Positions 24,758 through 33,087 of a stretch of DNA of 34,902 nt are shown piece by piece. Below the pieces are notes generated by a model. That model had not been told where the DNA came from. It saw only the letters and a list, made by a program, of their open reading frames with translations, and did no database searches. The number at the start of each line of letters is the position of its first letter. Within the stretch, counting starts at the first letter, position 1. A program made the translations under genes and the position numbers. The stretch comes from Novosphingobium sp. Chol11 (lineage in GTDB: Bacteria > Pseudomonadota > Alphaproteobacteria > Sphingomonadales > Sphingomonadaceae), in contig NZ_CAMBTS010000023.1 in NCBI RefSeq assembly GCF_945870625.1, positions 1-34,902 of the forward strand. The letters are read 5' to 3'.

Positions 24758-25974
24758 TGAGCGCAATGGATACCGAAGTTGTTGTCATAGGCGGCGGATT
24801 GGTGGGGATGACCCTGGCGATCGGGCTGGCCAAGGCCGGGATCGCCAGCGTGGTGATCGACAGCTCCGATCCGGCGGCGCAGACGGCCGAGGGCTTTGAC
24901 GGGCGCGCATCGGCGATCTCGACTGCCAGCTGGAACCTCTATACCCACCTCGGTCTGGCCGACGAGCTGGCGCCGCTGGGCTGCCCGATCGAAAAGATCG
25001 CGGTGACCGACGGGTTGAAGCCGGGCCGGATCGATTTCCAGCCGCCGCCCGAAGATGGCTCGCTTGGCCGGATGTTTGCCAACCGCGACTTGCGTCTGGC
25101 GATGTATGCCGCCGCGGCGCGCGAGGCGGCGATCACCTTCCTGCCATCCGCGCATGTCGCCGCGCGCGAACGCGGCGAGCACGGCGTTGGCGTCACCTTG
25201 ACCGATGGCCGCGTGATCAAGGGGCGGCTGCTGGTGGGCGCGGAAGGGCGCCAATCGCCCACGCGCGAGGAAGCGGGCTTTACCCCGGCGCGCTGGGGAT
25301 ACGGCCACCGCGCGATCGTGGCGGGGCTGTCGCATACCAAACCGCATGACAATGTGGCGTGGGAAATCTTCTATCCGGCGGGGCCATTCGCGCTGCTGCC
25401 GCTGCTCGATGATGCAGACGGCGCACATCGTTCGGCGCTGGTGTGGACCGTGGCAGAAAAGGACGCGGCGGGTGTGCTGGCGCTGGGCGAGCGGGCGTTT
25501 CTGAGCGCGGTGGAGGCGCGCATGGGCGGCATGTTCGGTGCGCTGCGGCTGACCAGTCCGCGCGCCTCGTGGCCACTCAATTTCCATCATACCGTGCGCG
25601 TGGTGGAGCAGCGGCTGGCGTTGGTCGGCGATGCCGCGCATGGCATGCATCCGATTGCGGGGCAGGGTCTCAATCTGGGGCTGCGCGATGTGGCGGTGCT
25701 GGTCGAAGTTCTCAGCGAAGGGCTGCGCCTTGGCCTCGATGTGGGAGATGCGCAGCTCCTGGCGCGCTATGAACGCTGGCGCGCGAGCGACACGTTCATG
25801 GTTTCGGCGGCGACCGACGTCTTGACCCGGCTGTTTGGCCTGCCCGGGCGATTGCCCTCGGCGGCGCGGCGGCTGGGCATGGCGGGGGTGCAGCGCAGCC
25901 CGGTGCTCAAGCGCTTCTTCATGCAGGAAGCGCGCGGGATGAGCGGCGCTCTCCCAGCGCTATTGCGGGCTTAA
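24757..25974 (+). CDS. UbiH/UbiF/VisC/COQ6 family FAD monooxygenase
   Basis: The 405-residue flavoprotein likely hydroxylates the ubiquinone aromatic ring. Motifs in order are the FAD dinucleotide fold (VVVIGGGLVGMTLAIGLAKAG, about residues 7-27), the DGRASAIS signature, and the second FAD motif ALVGDAAHGMHPIAGQGLNL with a RDVAVLVE continuation. Together these place it in the UbiH/Coq6 group. Candidate starts are ATG 24754, 24757 and 24766; 24757 is taken because it gives MSAMDTEVVV, but 24754 would also overlap the phosphatase stop and is equally possible. Which ring position it hydroxylates cannot be told. The stop lies eight bases from the stop of the convergent mitofilin-like gene. Confidence 0.9.
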   Translation: MSAMDTEVVVIGGGLVGMTLAIGLAKAGIASVVIDSSDPAAQTAEGFDGRASAISTASWNLYTHLGLADELAPLGCPIEKIAVTDGLKPGRIDFQPPPEDGSLGRMFANRDLRLAMYAAAAREAAITFLPSAHVAARERGEHGVGVTLTDGRVIKGRLLVGAEGRQSPTREEAGFTPARWGYGHRAIVAGLSHTKPHDNVAWEIFYPAGPFALLPLLDDADGAHRSALVWTVAEKDAAGVLALGERAFLSAVEARMGGMFGALRLTSPRASWPLNFHHTVRVVEQRLALVGDAAHGMHPIAGQGLNLGLRDVAVLVEVLSEGLRLGLDVGDAQLLARYERWRASDTFMVSAATDVLTRLFGLPGRLPSAARRLGMAGVQRSPVLKRFFMQEARGMSGALPALLRA

Positions 25975-25981
25975 CCGCGCG

Positions 25982-26863
25982 CTATTGCGCTTTTGCTGGC
26001 GCGCTCGGCTGCGGTGTCGGCACCGGCGCGACGATTTGCGGGGTCAGCGGAAAGGAGAGCGAGGCGCTTTCCAGCTGATCGAGCGCACGCTGGGTGACAA
26101 CGAGTTCGCGCGCGCGGGCGAGCCAATCGGCGGCGGCGTCCTTGCCCGGCATACGCTCCACTTCGGCAATCGCAGCGGTGATCCGCCCGCCCGAGATCGC
26201 CTCGCGCGCGCGCTGAATGCGGCTTTCCGGGGCGGGCGAGGCGGTGCTGTCGCGGCGGATGACGAACAGTTCGCCCATTTGCCGGTTGAGCCATTCCCAG
26301 CCGCCTTCGTTCGCGCTGCCGCCAATCAACTGCGGCTCAAGCCGGCCCAGTTGCTCGCTCAGGATCGGCACGGTCATGGGCCTTTGCGCGGCGGCGATCA
26401 CCTGATTGACCGCATTGGGCTGGCCATCGCCAAAGCGCACGCGCAGCTGGGCTTCGAGATAGCCAAGCGGCTGGCCGCGCTCAATCGCGCGGCGCGCGGC
26501 AAACGCGACCAGCAGCGCTTCGGCGTGGCTCGCCTGCCCTGAAGCTGCGGCGGCTTGCTGGTTAAGCTCTGCCAGCCGCTGTTCGAGCGCGGAAAGTTTG
26601 GCCGCTGCGCTGGTCAGCGCGGCATTGGTCGCTGCTGCGTTGGCGACGACAGCGGCGACGGCTTGGCTCGGCTGGGAGGCTGGCGAGAGCAGCGGCGCAG
26701 CTACATTGATGGGCAGGATGAGCCGCAGCGCGCCAGATTGCCAGCCATACCACGTTGCCGCCGCGATCGCTGCGAGCATCAAGAGCAATATGACCAGCGC
26801 CCAGGAAAGACGGCTTCCGGGCCCACGCGGAGCCGCCGGCTGATCAACACTCGTTTCTGGCAT
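25982..26863 (-). CDS. Mitofilin (Mic60)-like inner membrane protein
   Basis: The 293-residue product has a single N-terminal transmembrane helix (about 20-38), a coiled-coil stretch (about 75-120, ALEQRLAELNQQ...HAEALL), and a C-terminal domain. That domain contains GGWEWLNRQMGELFVIRRD and REAISGGRITAAIAEVERMPG, typical of alphaproteobacterial Mic60/COG4223 proteins. In bacteria these proteins tether and shape the inner membrane and are the ancestors of the mitochondrial MICOS core; that role here is inferred by family. It follows hemD on the same strand with a 17-base gap, the arrangement usual for alphaproteobacteria. The C-terminal proline/alanine tail is disordered. There is no signal peptide cleavage site, consistent with an N-in anchor. 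Confidence 0.85.
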   Translation of the reverse strand: MPETSVDQPAAPRGPGSRLSWALVILLLMLAAIAAATWYGWQSGALRLILPINVAAPLLSPASQPSQAVAAVVANAAATNAALTSAAAKLSALEQRLAELNQQAAAASGQASHAEALLVAFAARRAIERGQPLGYLEAQLRVRFGDGQPNAVNQVIAAAQRPMTVPILSEQLGRLEPQLIGGSANEGGWEWLNRQMGELFVIRRDSTASPAPESRIQRAREAISGGRITAAIAEVERMPGKDAAADWLARARELVVTQRALDQLESASLSFPLTPQIVAPVPTPQPSAPAKAQ

Positions 26864-26880
26864 GCAGATTTTTCGCTTTG

Positions 26881-27600
26881 TCAGTTACCCGGAAGCCACA
26901 GTTTCTGGCACATTTGCCGGGCCAAGGCCAGCACTGCTTCGTCTGTGCGTTCATGGGCAATTTCAATGTGTTGCCAGCCAATTCCAGCCATTTTGGCGAT
27001 TCGCGGGGCGAGGCAAGCCAGCGCATGATCGCAAGCCGTGATGCCCAAGCGCCCGATTTCTGCGGCAAAATGCACCGCTGCCTCGCCCGAATGGAGCGCG
27101 ATCACCGCTGGTTGGCGCAGCGCGGCGGCGAGGCTTTCCGGCATCGGGACTGGCCGGGCGGCGTAGACCACGATATCATCGACGATCACATGTTCGGGCA
27201 GCGCAAGCGGCAAATGCTTCTCGCCCGCCAACCGCAGATAGCGCCCTGGCGGCAGATCCAGCACCATCGGTTGCAGCCCGCCTTCGCCGATCCGCGCCAC
27301 GGCAAAGCCTGCCGCGCGCGCCGCTTGAGCGGTAGCCTCGCCCACCGCGTGAACCGGCAAGCCTGCCAGCCCGGCCAGTTGCGGCCCGCCCAGCCGAAAC
27401 GAATTGGCGCTGCCTGCAAGCAGCGCGGTGTAGGCCGCGCGGTCTGGCGCATCCCAATGAGTTGCGGCCATGGCAAACAGCGGCGCGGCGTGAACGGTCA
27501 ACCCCAGCGCCCGCGCGGCGGCGGCGGTTGCCGCATTGCCCGGTTCGGGCCGGATGATCAGCAGCGGCGCTGAAAAACGCTGGGAGGGGGTGAGGCTCAT
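26881..27600 (-). CDS. hemD: Uroporphyrinogen-III synthase
   Basis: HemD closes and inverts ring D of hydroxymethylbilane to give uroporphyrinogen III. The 239-residue product reads [20 protein letters not shown] early. It has the loosely conserved [17 protein letters not shown] and [15 protein letters not shown] segments and the C-terminal [12 protein letters not shown]. Sequence identity in this family is low, so the call rests on domain order and on the neighbour, a mitofilin-like gene that often follows hemD in alphaproteobacteria. The start at 27598-27600 is used; the frame runs on for another 390 codons that are antisense to tsaD and are rejected. hemC, usually just upstream, is absent: the 45 bases to tsaD hold nothing. 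Confidence 0.85.
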   Translation of the reverse strand: MSLTPSQRFSAPLLIIRPEPGNAATAAAARALGLTVHAAPLFAMAATHWDAPDRAAYTALLAGSANSFRLGGPQLAGLAGLPVHAVGEATAQAARAAGFAVARIGEGGLQPMVLDLPPGRYLRLAGEKHLPLALPEHVIVDDIVVYAARPVPMPESLAAALRQPAVIALHSGEAAVHFAAEIGRLGITACDHALACLAPRIAKMAGIGWQHIEIAHERTDEAVLALARQMCQKLWLPGN

Positions 27601-27645
27601 GCGCGGCTTGCCGTAAACGGGATTATCTTTAAGTGGAAGGGGCCG

Positions 27646-28695
27646 ATGGCGCTCATTCTTGGTCTTGAATCTTCGTGCGATGAAACCGCAGTTGCTGTTA
27701 TCGACAGCGACGCGGCGACGCTTGGCGCAAGGATCGTGGCGCAGCGCATCGCCTCGCAGGATGAGGCGCACCGCCCCTATGGCGGCGTGGTGCCGGAAAT
27801 CGCGGCGCGCGCGCATGCCGAAGTGATCGCGCCGATGGTCCGCGCTGTGCTGGCCGATGCCGGGCTGGGGCTGGACGCGATGGACGCTATTGCCGCCACC
27901 GCCGGACCGGGCTTGATCGGCGGGGTGATGGTCGGGCTGGTGACGGGCAAGGCGCTGGCCATGGCGGCGGGCAAGCCGCTGATCGCGGTCAATCATCTCG
28001 AAGGCCACGCGCTGTCGCCGCGGCTGGCCGATCCTACGCTTGCTTATCCCTATCTCCTGCTGCTGGTTTCGGGCGGACATTGCCAGATCCTCGAAGTGCT
28101 TGGCCTCGGCCAATATCGCCGCCTTGCCACGACCATCGACGATGCGCTGGGCGAGGCCTTTGACAAGACCGCCAAGATTTTGGGGCTGGGCTATCCCGGC
28201 GGCCCTGCGGTCGAGCGGACGGCGCGCGACGGCAATCCGCGCGCGGTGCCGCTGCCGCGTCCGCTGGTTGGCAGCGGCGATCCGCAGTTCTCGTTTGCCG
28301 GTTTGAAAAGCGCGGTGCTGCGCGCGAAGCAATCGGGGCTGCATGGCGACGCCGATATTGCCGCCTCGTTTCAGCAGGCCGCGATCGATTGCGTGGTCGA
28401 CCGCACCCGTCTGTCGCTGCATGCCGCAGGGCCGGTGAGCGCGCTGGTGATCGCAGGCGGGGTGGCCGCCAATGCTGCCTTGCGCGCGGCGCTGGGCACG
28501 CTGGCGGGCGAGGTCGGCCTGCCCTTGGTCGCACCGCCGCCTGCCTTGTGCACTGACAACGCAGCGATGATCGGTTGGGCCGGAGGCGAGCGCTTTGCGG
28601 CCGGGCAATTCGATCCGCTCGATGTGGCGGCGCGGCCGCGCTGGCCTCTCGATGCCGCTGCGCCGCCTGTGCGCGGGGCGGGGGTGAAGGCATGA
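27646..28695 (+). CDS. tsaD: tRNA threonylcarbamoyladenosine synthase TsaD
   Basis: TsaD transfers the threonylcarbamoyl group to adenosine-37 of ANN-decoding tRNAs. The 349-residue product opens [14 protein letters not shown]. It has the metal-binding HxxxH as His117-x3-His121 in NHLEGH and the ATP-binding segments [12 protein letters not shown] and [26 protein letters not shown] follows in the C-terminal lobe. The ribosome-binding region GGAAGGGG (27635-27642) precedes ATG 27646. The stop overlaps the gpsA start in ATGA. It is divergent from hemD across 45 bases. The order matches the TsaD-GpsA arrangement of many alphaproteobacteria. Confidence 0.96.
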   Translation: MALILGLESSCDETAVAVIDSDAATLGARIVAQRIASQDEAHRPYGGVVPEIAARAHAEVIAPMVRAVLADAGLGLDAMDAIAATAGPGLIGGVMVGLVTGKALAMAAGKPLIAVNHLEGHALSPRLADPTLAYPYLLLLVSGGHCQILEVLGLGQYRRLATTIDDALGEAFDKTAKILGLGYPGGPAVERTARDGNPRAVPLPRPLVGSGDPQFSFAGLKSAVLRAKQSGLHGDADIAASFQQAAIDCVVDRTRLSLHAAGPVSALVIAGGVAANAALRAALGTLAGEVGLPLVAPPPALCTDNAAMIGWAGGERFAAGQFDPLDVAARPRWPLDAAAPPVRGAGVKA

Positions 28696-29696
28696 ATGGC
28701 GCTGGCGAACCGATTGGCGTGGTGGGCGCGGGCGCTTGGGGCACGGCGCTGGCGCAGATGCTGGCAAGCGATGGCCGGCCGGTATTGCTGTGGGCGCGCG
28801 AGCCCGAAGTGGCCGATGAGATCAATACAGAGCGGTGCAATCGCCGGTTCCTGCCCTCGGCAGTGCTGGCCGAACCGATCCGCGCGACAGCGGACTTGAA
28901 TGCGCTGCGCGGGCTCGCGGTGCTGCTCATGGTCACGCCGGCGCAACACTTGGCCGCGACGCTCGGCCAATTGGCCCCCCAAGGCGGGGATATCGTGTTG
29001 TGCGCCAAAGGGATCGAGGCGGCGACCGGGCGGACGATGGCCGATGCGGCGCGGGAAGCCGCGCCGCGCGCCGCGCTGGCGGTGCTATCCGGCCCGACGT
29101 TTGCGCACGAAGTGGCGGCGGGTTTGCCCGCTGCCGCGACGCTGGCTTGCGCCGGAGGCGAAGCGCAGTGGGCGCGGCTTGCCCCGGCCATCGCGCGCCC
29201 GGCGTTCCGCCCTTATTACTCCGATGATGTGATCGGCGCAGAAATCGGCGGCGCGGTCAAGAATGTGCTGGCGATTGCCTGCGGTGTCGTTGATGGCCTC
29301 GGCCTTGGCCTGAGCGCTCGCGCCGCCTTGATCAGCCGGGGTTTTGCCGAAATGCAGCGATTTGGCCTGGCCATGGGCGCGCGGGCAGAAACGCTGGCGG
29401 GCCTTTCGGGGCTGGGCGATCTGGTGCTGACCTGCTCTTCGCAGGCGAGCCGCAATTTTGCGTTGGGCGCGGCGCTGGGCCAGGGCGCGCGCGCCGAAGC
29501 GCTGCTGGCAGAGCGCGCCACTGTGGCCGAAGGCGCGTTCACCGCGCCGGTCCTAGCCGCGCTGGCGCAGGCGCGCGGCGTCGCCATGCCGATCACCGAT
29601 GCCGTGGCCGCGCTGCTGCGAGGCGAAGCCACCGCCCGCGACATGGCGGCGCACTTGCTGGCCCGTCCGCTCCGTGCGGAGGCGGCGCATGGCTGA
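28692..29696 (+). CDS. gpsA: NAD(P)-dependent glycerol-3-phosphate dehydrogenase
   Basis: GpsA reduces dihydroxyacetone phosphate to sn-glycerol-3-phosphate for phospholipid synthesis. The 334-residue protein has the nucleotide motif [15 protein letters not shown] near residues 9-23. It continues with LCAKGIE and [14 protein letters not shown], and the catalytic lysine in [15 protein letters not shown] with [14 protein letters not shown] after it. The start ATG 28692 overlaps the tsaD stop; the longer open frame from 28575 lies within tsaD. The stop overlaps the flippase start by eight bases, so tsaD, gpsA and the flippase appear to be one transcript. Confidence 0.95.
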   Translation: MNGAGEPIGVVGAGAWGTALAQMLASDGRPVLLWAREPEVADEINTERCNRRFLPSAVLAEPIRATADLNALRGLAVLLMVTPAQHLAATLGQLAPQGGDIVLCAKGIEAATGRTMADAAREAAPRAALAVLSGPTFAHEVAAGLPAAATLACAGGEAQWARLAPAIARPAFRPYYSDDVIGAEIGGAVKNVLAIACGVVDGLGLGLSARAALISRGFAEMQRFGLAMGARAETLAGLSGLGDLVLTCSSQASRNFALGAALGQGARAEALLAERATVAEGAFTAPVLAALAQARGVAMPITDAVAALLRGEATARDMAAHLLARPLRAEAAHG

Positions 29697-31194
29697 AAGC
29701 GCCAGCCTCTCGGGCGAACAGCAGGATATCGCCGCGCTTGCCAAGGGCGGGCGAACCAATGTGTTCGGCTTTCTGCTCAGGCTGGTGGCGCGAATCCCGT
29801 TTCTGTTCATCGCCGGGCGGCTTTACGGGGCCGAGGATCTCGGGCGGTTTGCGTCGGCCATGATTGCGGTGGAACTGGCGGCGCAGTTGGCAACATTTGG
29901 CCAGAAGCGGGGATTGGCCCAGCAATTGGCAGGCGGCGATGACCGGCAACCTGCGTGCGTCGTGGCGGATGCGTTGCTGCTATCCGGGTTTGCCGCGGCG
30001 CTGCTCGCCGGATTGCTCTATGCGTTTCCGGCGCTCATGTTTCCGAGCGGGCAATTCACGCCGTTGCAGCGGCTATTGCCGCTGGCCGTGGTGCCGCTGG
30101 CGCTGAGCGATGTCGCATTGGCGGCGCTGGCCTATCGGTTCGATGTGGCCGCCACGGTGCGCGCGCGCGCGGTGATCGAGCCATGGACGCTGTCGCTGGC
30201 GGCGGGCGGGCTTTGGCTGCTGGGGGCCTATGTGACGGGTCTGCGCGAAAGCGGGCTGATCTTTGCTTATGTTGCCTCGCTCTTCGCGGCGGGGGCTGCC
30301 TCTTTCGTCCCGCTGATCCGCAGTTATGGCCTGCCGCAGGCGTGGTCGCCCCGGCTGGGCAGCATGCTGCGCCTGGCGCTGCTCAATCTGCCGCTGGCCG
30401 GGGCCGACGCGATCGAGTGGGGATCGCGCAAGCTCGACCTGTTTATCCTCGGCACATTTGCGCCGCCGGCCGTTGTCGGCATCTATTATGTGGCGCAGCA
30501 GGTGGCGTCGTTGCCGCAAGCGCTCAAGACCAGCTTCGAGCCGATCCTGGGCCCGGTGATCGCGCGCAATTTGCATGAGCACAATTATCCCGCCGTGGCG
30601 CGGCAGGTCTGTCAGGTCGGCTTCTGGATTATCGCCGCACAGGCCGGCATTGCGCTGGCGCTTGGCCTGCCCAGCGCGGGCGTGATGGGGCTGCTGGGGC
30701 CGGGCTTTGCGGCGGGTGCGCTCGCGCTGGGGCTCTTGCTGGCGGCAGAAGTGGTGGCGGCACCTGCGGTCGTGAGCGAGGCGGCGCTGATCTATATCGC
30801 GCGGATGCGCAACTTCTGGATCAGCCTGGCGATGATCGCGCTGCAAGGTGTGCTGACCATCGTCCTGATCGAGCTTGCCCGGCAGTCCGGGTTCGATCCC
30901 TTGATGCAGGCCAGCGGCGCGGCAGCAGCGCTGGCTATCGCGCAAGTGCTTTGCTCCCTGCTCAAGTCGCGCATGCTCGCCCGCATTCTGGGCGAACCGA
31001 TCAGCAATTTTCGAATGCCGCTGGTGTGGGCAGCGATTCCTGCGGTGATCACCGGCTTGCTGTTCAAGCTGTGCCCGGAATGGGTCGAGGTGGGGATTGG
31101 TGCGCCAGCGATCCTCGGCGTTTATGCCGTGCTCATCTGGCGCAGCGGTTTCGGCCCCGACGACCGGGTCTTGTTTCGCAAGCAGGCCGTCTGA
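29689..31194 (+). CDS. Polysaccharide/lipid flippase-like membrane protein (MOP superfamily)
   Basis: The 501-residue protein has about 12-14 hydrophobic helices and the general MATE/MOP layout of Wzx-type O-antigen or exopolysaccharide flippases. Visible segments include TNVFGFLLRLVARIPFLFIAGRLYG at the start (split here: the first helix and a conserved RLYG loop). The central IEWGSRKLDLFILGTFAPPAVVGIYYVA and QLASLPQALKTSFEPILGPVIA-like stretches follow. It lacks the glycosyltransferase and polymerase neighbours of a polysaccharide cluster, so the lipid-linked substrate is unknown. The start ATG 29689 overlaps gpsA by eight bases. No terminator with a T-run was found after the stop. Confidence 0.85.
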   Translation: MAESASLSGEQQDIAALAKGGRTNVFGFLLRLVARIPFLFIAGRLYGAEDLGRFASAMIAVELAAQLATFGQKRGLAQQLAGGDDRQPACVVADALLLSGFAAALLAGLLYAFPALMFPSGQFTPLQRLLPLAVVPLALSDVALAALAYRFDVAATVRARAVIEPWTLSLAAGGLWLLGAYVTGLRESGLIFAYVASLFAAGAASFVPLIRSYGLPQAWSPRLGSMLRLALLNLPLAGADAIEWGSRKLDLFILGTFAPPAVVGIYYVAQQVASLPQALKTSFEPILGPVIARNLHEHNYPAVARQVCQVGFWIIAAQAGIALALGLPSAGVMGLLGPGFAAGALALGLLLAAEVVAAPAVVSEAALIYIARMRNFWISLAMIALQGVLTIVLIELARQSGFDPLMQASGAAAALAIAQVLCSLLKSRMLARILGEPISNFRMPLVWAAIPAVITGLLFKLCPEWVEVGIGAPAILGVYAVLIWRSGFGPDDRVLFRKQAV

Positions 31195-31277
31195 CGCGCA
31201 AGCAGGGCCACTTGGCAAATGCGCCCGCCGGTGCGTAAGGCAGACAGCATCAAAACCAACGCCGGGGTGCCGTGATA

Positions 31278-31784
31278 ATGGAATGGATCGCTGCGAATTG
31301 GATGGCGCTGGGCGCAGGCGCGCTGCTGGTGTTGCTGGCGCTTTGGCTGCTGCTGCGAAAGCGCAAGCCGCGCGTTCAATCGCGCGACTACCGCGATGTG
31401 CTGAGCGAAGGCGCAGCGCCGGCGGCGCGCAACAGTGCGCTGATCGATGCGCCGCCTGCCGCTCAGGTCGCACCGATTGTTGCGGCGGCGACAGCCGCAG
31501 CGACCACGACGGTGCCAGGGGCAGCGACCGGTTCGCCCGATGATGGCGGCGATGATCTTACCCGGATCAAGAGCATCGGCCCGAAGCTGAGCGCGGCGCT
31601 GCGCGGCTTGGGGGTGACGCGCTATGGCCAGATCGCGCAGTGGAACGAAGCCGATCTGGCGCAGATCGACGCGCAGCTTGGGGCGTTCGCGGGCCGCGCT
31701 GTGCGAGACAACTGGATCGAACAATGCCACTTTTTGAGCAGCGGCGATATCGCGGGTTACGAGGCCAGGTTCGGCAAGCTGTAA
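31278..31784 (+). CDS. Membrane-anchored helix-hairpin-helix protein (COG3743-like)
   Basis: The 168-residue protein has one N-terminal transmembrane segment (about 8-26), a basic stop-transfer KRKPR, and an Ala-rich low-complexity linker (about 45-90). A C-terminal domain carries the helix-hairpin-helix LTRIKSIGPKLSAALRGLGV and then TRYGQIAQW. Such proteins are sometimes named predicted flap endonuclease-like, but no nuclease motif is present, so DNA binding at the membrane is the most that can be said. ATG 31278 is preferred over GTG 31272 because GGGGTG at 31264-31269 is well spaced only for the ATG. Its stop is three bases from the convergent lipoprotein stop. Confidence 0.75.
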   Translation: MEWIAANWMALGAGALLVLLALWLLLRKRKPRVQSRDYRDVLSEGAAPAARNSALIDAPPAAQVAPIVAAATAAATTTVPGAATGSPDDGGDDLTRIKSIGPKLSAALRGLGVTRYGQIAQWNEADLAQIDAQLGAFAGRAVRDNWIEQCHFLSSGDIAGYEARFGKL

Positions 31785-31787
31785 GGG

Positions 31788-32342
31788 CTATTCCGGCGCG
31801 GCGGTGGGTGCCGGCCCTGCCGGGGCGACCTTGCAACGCTGGATAAGGCCGCGCGGAACATCGCTCGCGCTCACCTCGATCCGCCCGCCGCCGGGCAACG
31901 TACCGCTGAAGCTCGCCGCGAAAACTTCGGCACCGGGATCATCGGCGGCCAGCGTGCCCTGCCACAAATAGCCGCGCATGCCGGGCACCGAGGTTGCATC
32001 GACCGGCAGGCGCAGGATCCGCTCGCTGCTCTGCAGCGCAAACAAGGCTTGCGCGCCGATCTCGGCGGCAATGTGGCGCGTAACTATGAGCGCCCCGGCG
32101 CGGCATTCGAGCGACAGGAGCGGCCCTTGCCCAGCAAAGCCGAACCGCACGGTGCGCGCATCGGGCGCGGCGGCCCATATGCCTTGCGCATCCGCCACAG
32201 GCCGGCCGGGGATCGGCTCGCTTGCAGGCATGGCCATGCGCACTGCACCAAGCGGCGCGGCATCGCTATCGGTCGAGGCGGCGGATGGCGAACAGGCGGC
32301 GAGCGCTAAGGGTATGAGCAGGAAGGCTTTGCCGCGGTGCAT
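31788..32342 (-). CDS. Small lipoprotein of unknown function
   Basis: The 184-residue product has a lipoprotein signal peptide (MHRGKAFLLIPLALAACSPS) with the lipobox LAAC, so the mature chain should begin at Cys18 and be anchored in the membrane. The remainder has several short beta strands (VRFGFAGQGPLLSLECRAG, GYLWQGTLAADDPGAEVFAASF), suggesting a small beta domain. I recognise no family. The start is set at ATG 32340-32342; a GTG six bases upstream is possible. The gene lies 30 bases downstream of the HI1420-like antitoxin on the same strand, and its stop is close to that of the convergent membrane-anchored HhH gene. Confidence 0.72.
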   Translation of the reverse strand: MHRGKAFLLIPLALAACSPSAASTDSDAAPLGAVRMAMPASEPIPGRPVADAQGIWAAAPDARTVRFGFAGQGPLLSLECRAGALIVTRHIAAEIGAQALFALQSSERILRLPVDATSVPGMRGYLWQGTLAADDPGAEVFAASFSGTLPGGGRIEVSASDVPRGLIQRCKVAPAGPAPTAAPE

Positions 32343-32372
32343 TGTCACCGAGTAACACTTTAACCGGAAGCT

Positions 32373-32666
32373 TCAAGCGGCTGCGCGTTTCTGGATGGTC
32401 AGTTCAAGGCCTAGAGCGCCCAGCACAGCGATAAGGGTTTCCAGCGTCGGGTTGCCGTTCTCGGACAGCGCACTGTAAAGCGTCTGTCGGCCCAATCCGG
32501 ATTTGCGGGCGATCTCGCTCATGCCTTTGGAGCGCGCGACATCGCCAAGCGCGCTGGCGATATGTTTGGGATCGTTCCCCTCCATCGCCGCCTCGAGATA
32601 AAAGAGGATATCCTCCTCGGTTTCGAGGTGCCTGGCGGGATCAAACGGGAAGACCTCCAATGCCAT
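32373..32666 (-). CDS. HTH antidote protein, HI1420 type (orphan antitoxin)
   Basis: The 97-residue protein begins MALEVFPFDPARHLETEEDI. It has a compact helical domain ending in an XRE-type helix-turn-helix (MSEIARKSGLGRQTLYSALS, about residues 50-69). The rest, ENGNPTLETLIAVLGALGLEL, completes the family fold. This pattern fits putative addiction-module antidote proteins that normally follow a HI1419-like RelE toxin. No such toxin is next to it: a HicB-like gene lies 40 bases upstream instead. Two ATGs overlap the start (32667-32669 and 32664-32666); the second has the better spacing to GGAAG and matches relatives. Whether it still regulates anything is unknown. Confidence 0.85.
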   Translation of the reverse strand: MALEVFPFDPARHLETEEDILFYLEAAMEGNDPKHIASALGDVARSKGMSEIARKSGLGRQTLYSALSENGNPTLETLIAVLGALGLELTIQKRAAA

Positions 32667-32708
32667 CATCAGCTTCCTTGGCGCTGCGGCGCAGTCGTAC
32701 CGCTCGCT

Positions 32709-32933
32709 CTATCTTGCTGCGTAAATCGCCGGACGATAGCGTGGCTCGGGGATGACAAAGGCACGCTCGTGCGCGACTTCGAGCCAGCCTTCAATAGCGT
32801 CGTTGATATTGGCAAGCGCCTGAGCGCGGGTGTCGCCGTGCGTCGAGCAGGGGCGCAGATCGGGCACGTCCGCGATCCAGCATTCGTCCTCGGCGGACCA
32901 GAACAAGTTGATATGGTAATGGGGTTCGTTCAC
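32709..32933 (-). CDS. HicB-like antitoxin domain protein without a HicA partner
   Basis: The 74-residue protein reads NEPHYHINLFWSAEDECWIA and continues through DVPDLRPCSTHGDTRAQALANINDAIEGWL to PEPRYRPAIYAAR. This is the HicB partial RNase-H-like fold without any DNA-binding tail. HicB antitoxins usually pair with HicA, a dsRBD-type mRNA nuclease, encoded directly upstream. Here the upstream gene is a tiny ORF with an internal amber whose TGA overlaps the GTG start in a GTGA junction. The start is therefore GTG 32931-32933, coupled to that ORF. An HTH antidote gene follows 40 bases later, giving two antitoxin-like proteins in a row. Confidence 0.82.
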   Translation of the reverse strand: MNEPHYHINLFWSAEDECWIADVPDLRPCSTHGDTRAQALANINDAIEGWLEVAHERAFVIPEPRYRPAIYAAR

Positions 32934-33049
32934 CCGGCGATATATAAGCTGTATTGCTCGATCAGTTCAAGGAATTCGCGAACTTGGAAGTGGGCAGTTG
33001 CTGCCGCCCGAAATTCCCACTATCGCCATAGGAATTCCTTGAAATTCAT
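32930..33049 (-). pseudogene. Tiny ORF upstream of hicB-like gene, broken by in-frame amber
   Basis: From ATG 33047-33049 the frame reads MNFKEFLWR, then TAG, then WEFRAAATAHFQ and VREFLELIEQYSLYIAG, ending at TGA 32930-32932. That TGA overlaps the GTG start of the HicB-like gene. A GAAAGG lies before the ATG. Without the amber it would encode 39 residues. It is not recognisably HicA. It may be a decayed toxin-side gene, or a small leader whose TAG is genuine. The arms of an inverted repeat (32966-33043) fall inside it. Confidence 0.45.
32966..33043. repeat. 12-base perfect inverted repeat with inner stem
   Basis: TTCAAGGAATTC (32966-32977) and GAATTCCTTGAA (33032-33043) are perfect inverted arms 54 bases apart. 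Inside them AGTGGG and CCCACT pair as a second stem. Each outer arm includes the self-palindrome GAATTC, which weakens the signal. The element could form a cruciform or long hairpin upstream of the HicB-like gene. Confidence 0.55.
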
Positions 33050-33070
33050 TGGCCTTTCGTTGAGGCGGGA

Positions 33071-33077
33071 AAGGAGG
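33071..33077 (+). promoter_or_regulatory. Strong ribosome-binding site deciding a GTG start
   Basis: AAGGAGG is a near-consensus Shine-Dalgarno sequence. The GTG at 33088 is ten bases away, whereas GTG 33079 is too close and ATG 33106 too far. This sets the start of the AT-rich orphan gene. Confidence 0.6.
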
Positions 33078-33087
33078 GGTGACAATC

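Noticed and set aside
26881..28767. hemD as a 628-residue fusion
   Set aside because: The extra 389 residues lie antisense to tsaD and lack any domain; the ATG at 27600 gives a normal hemD length.
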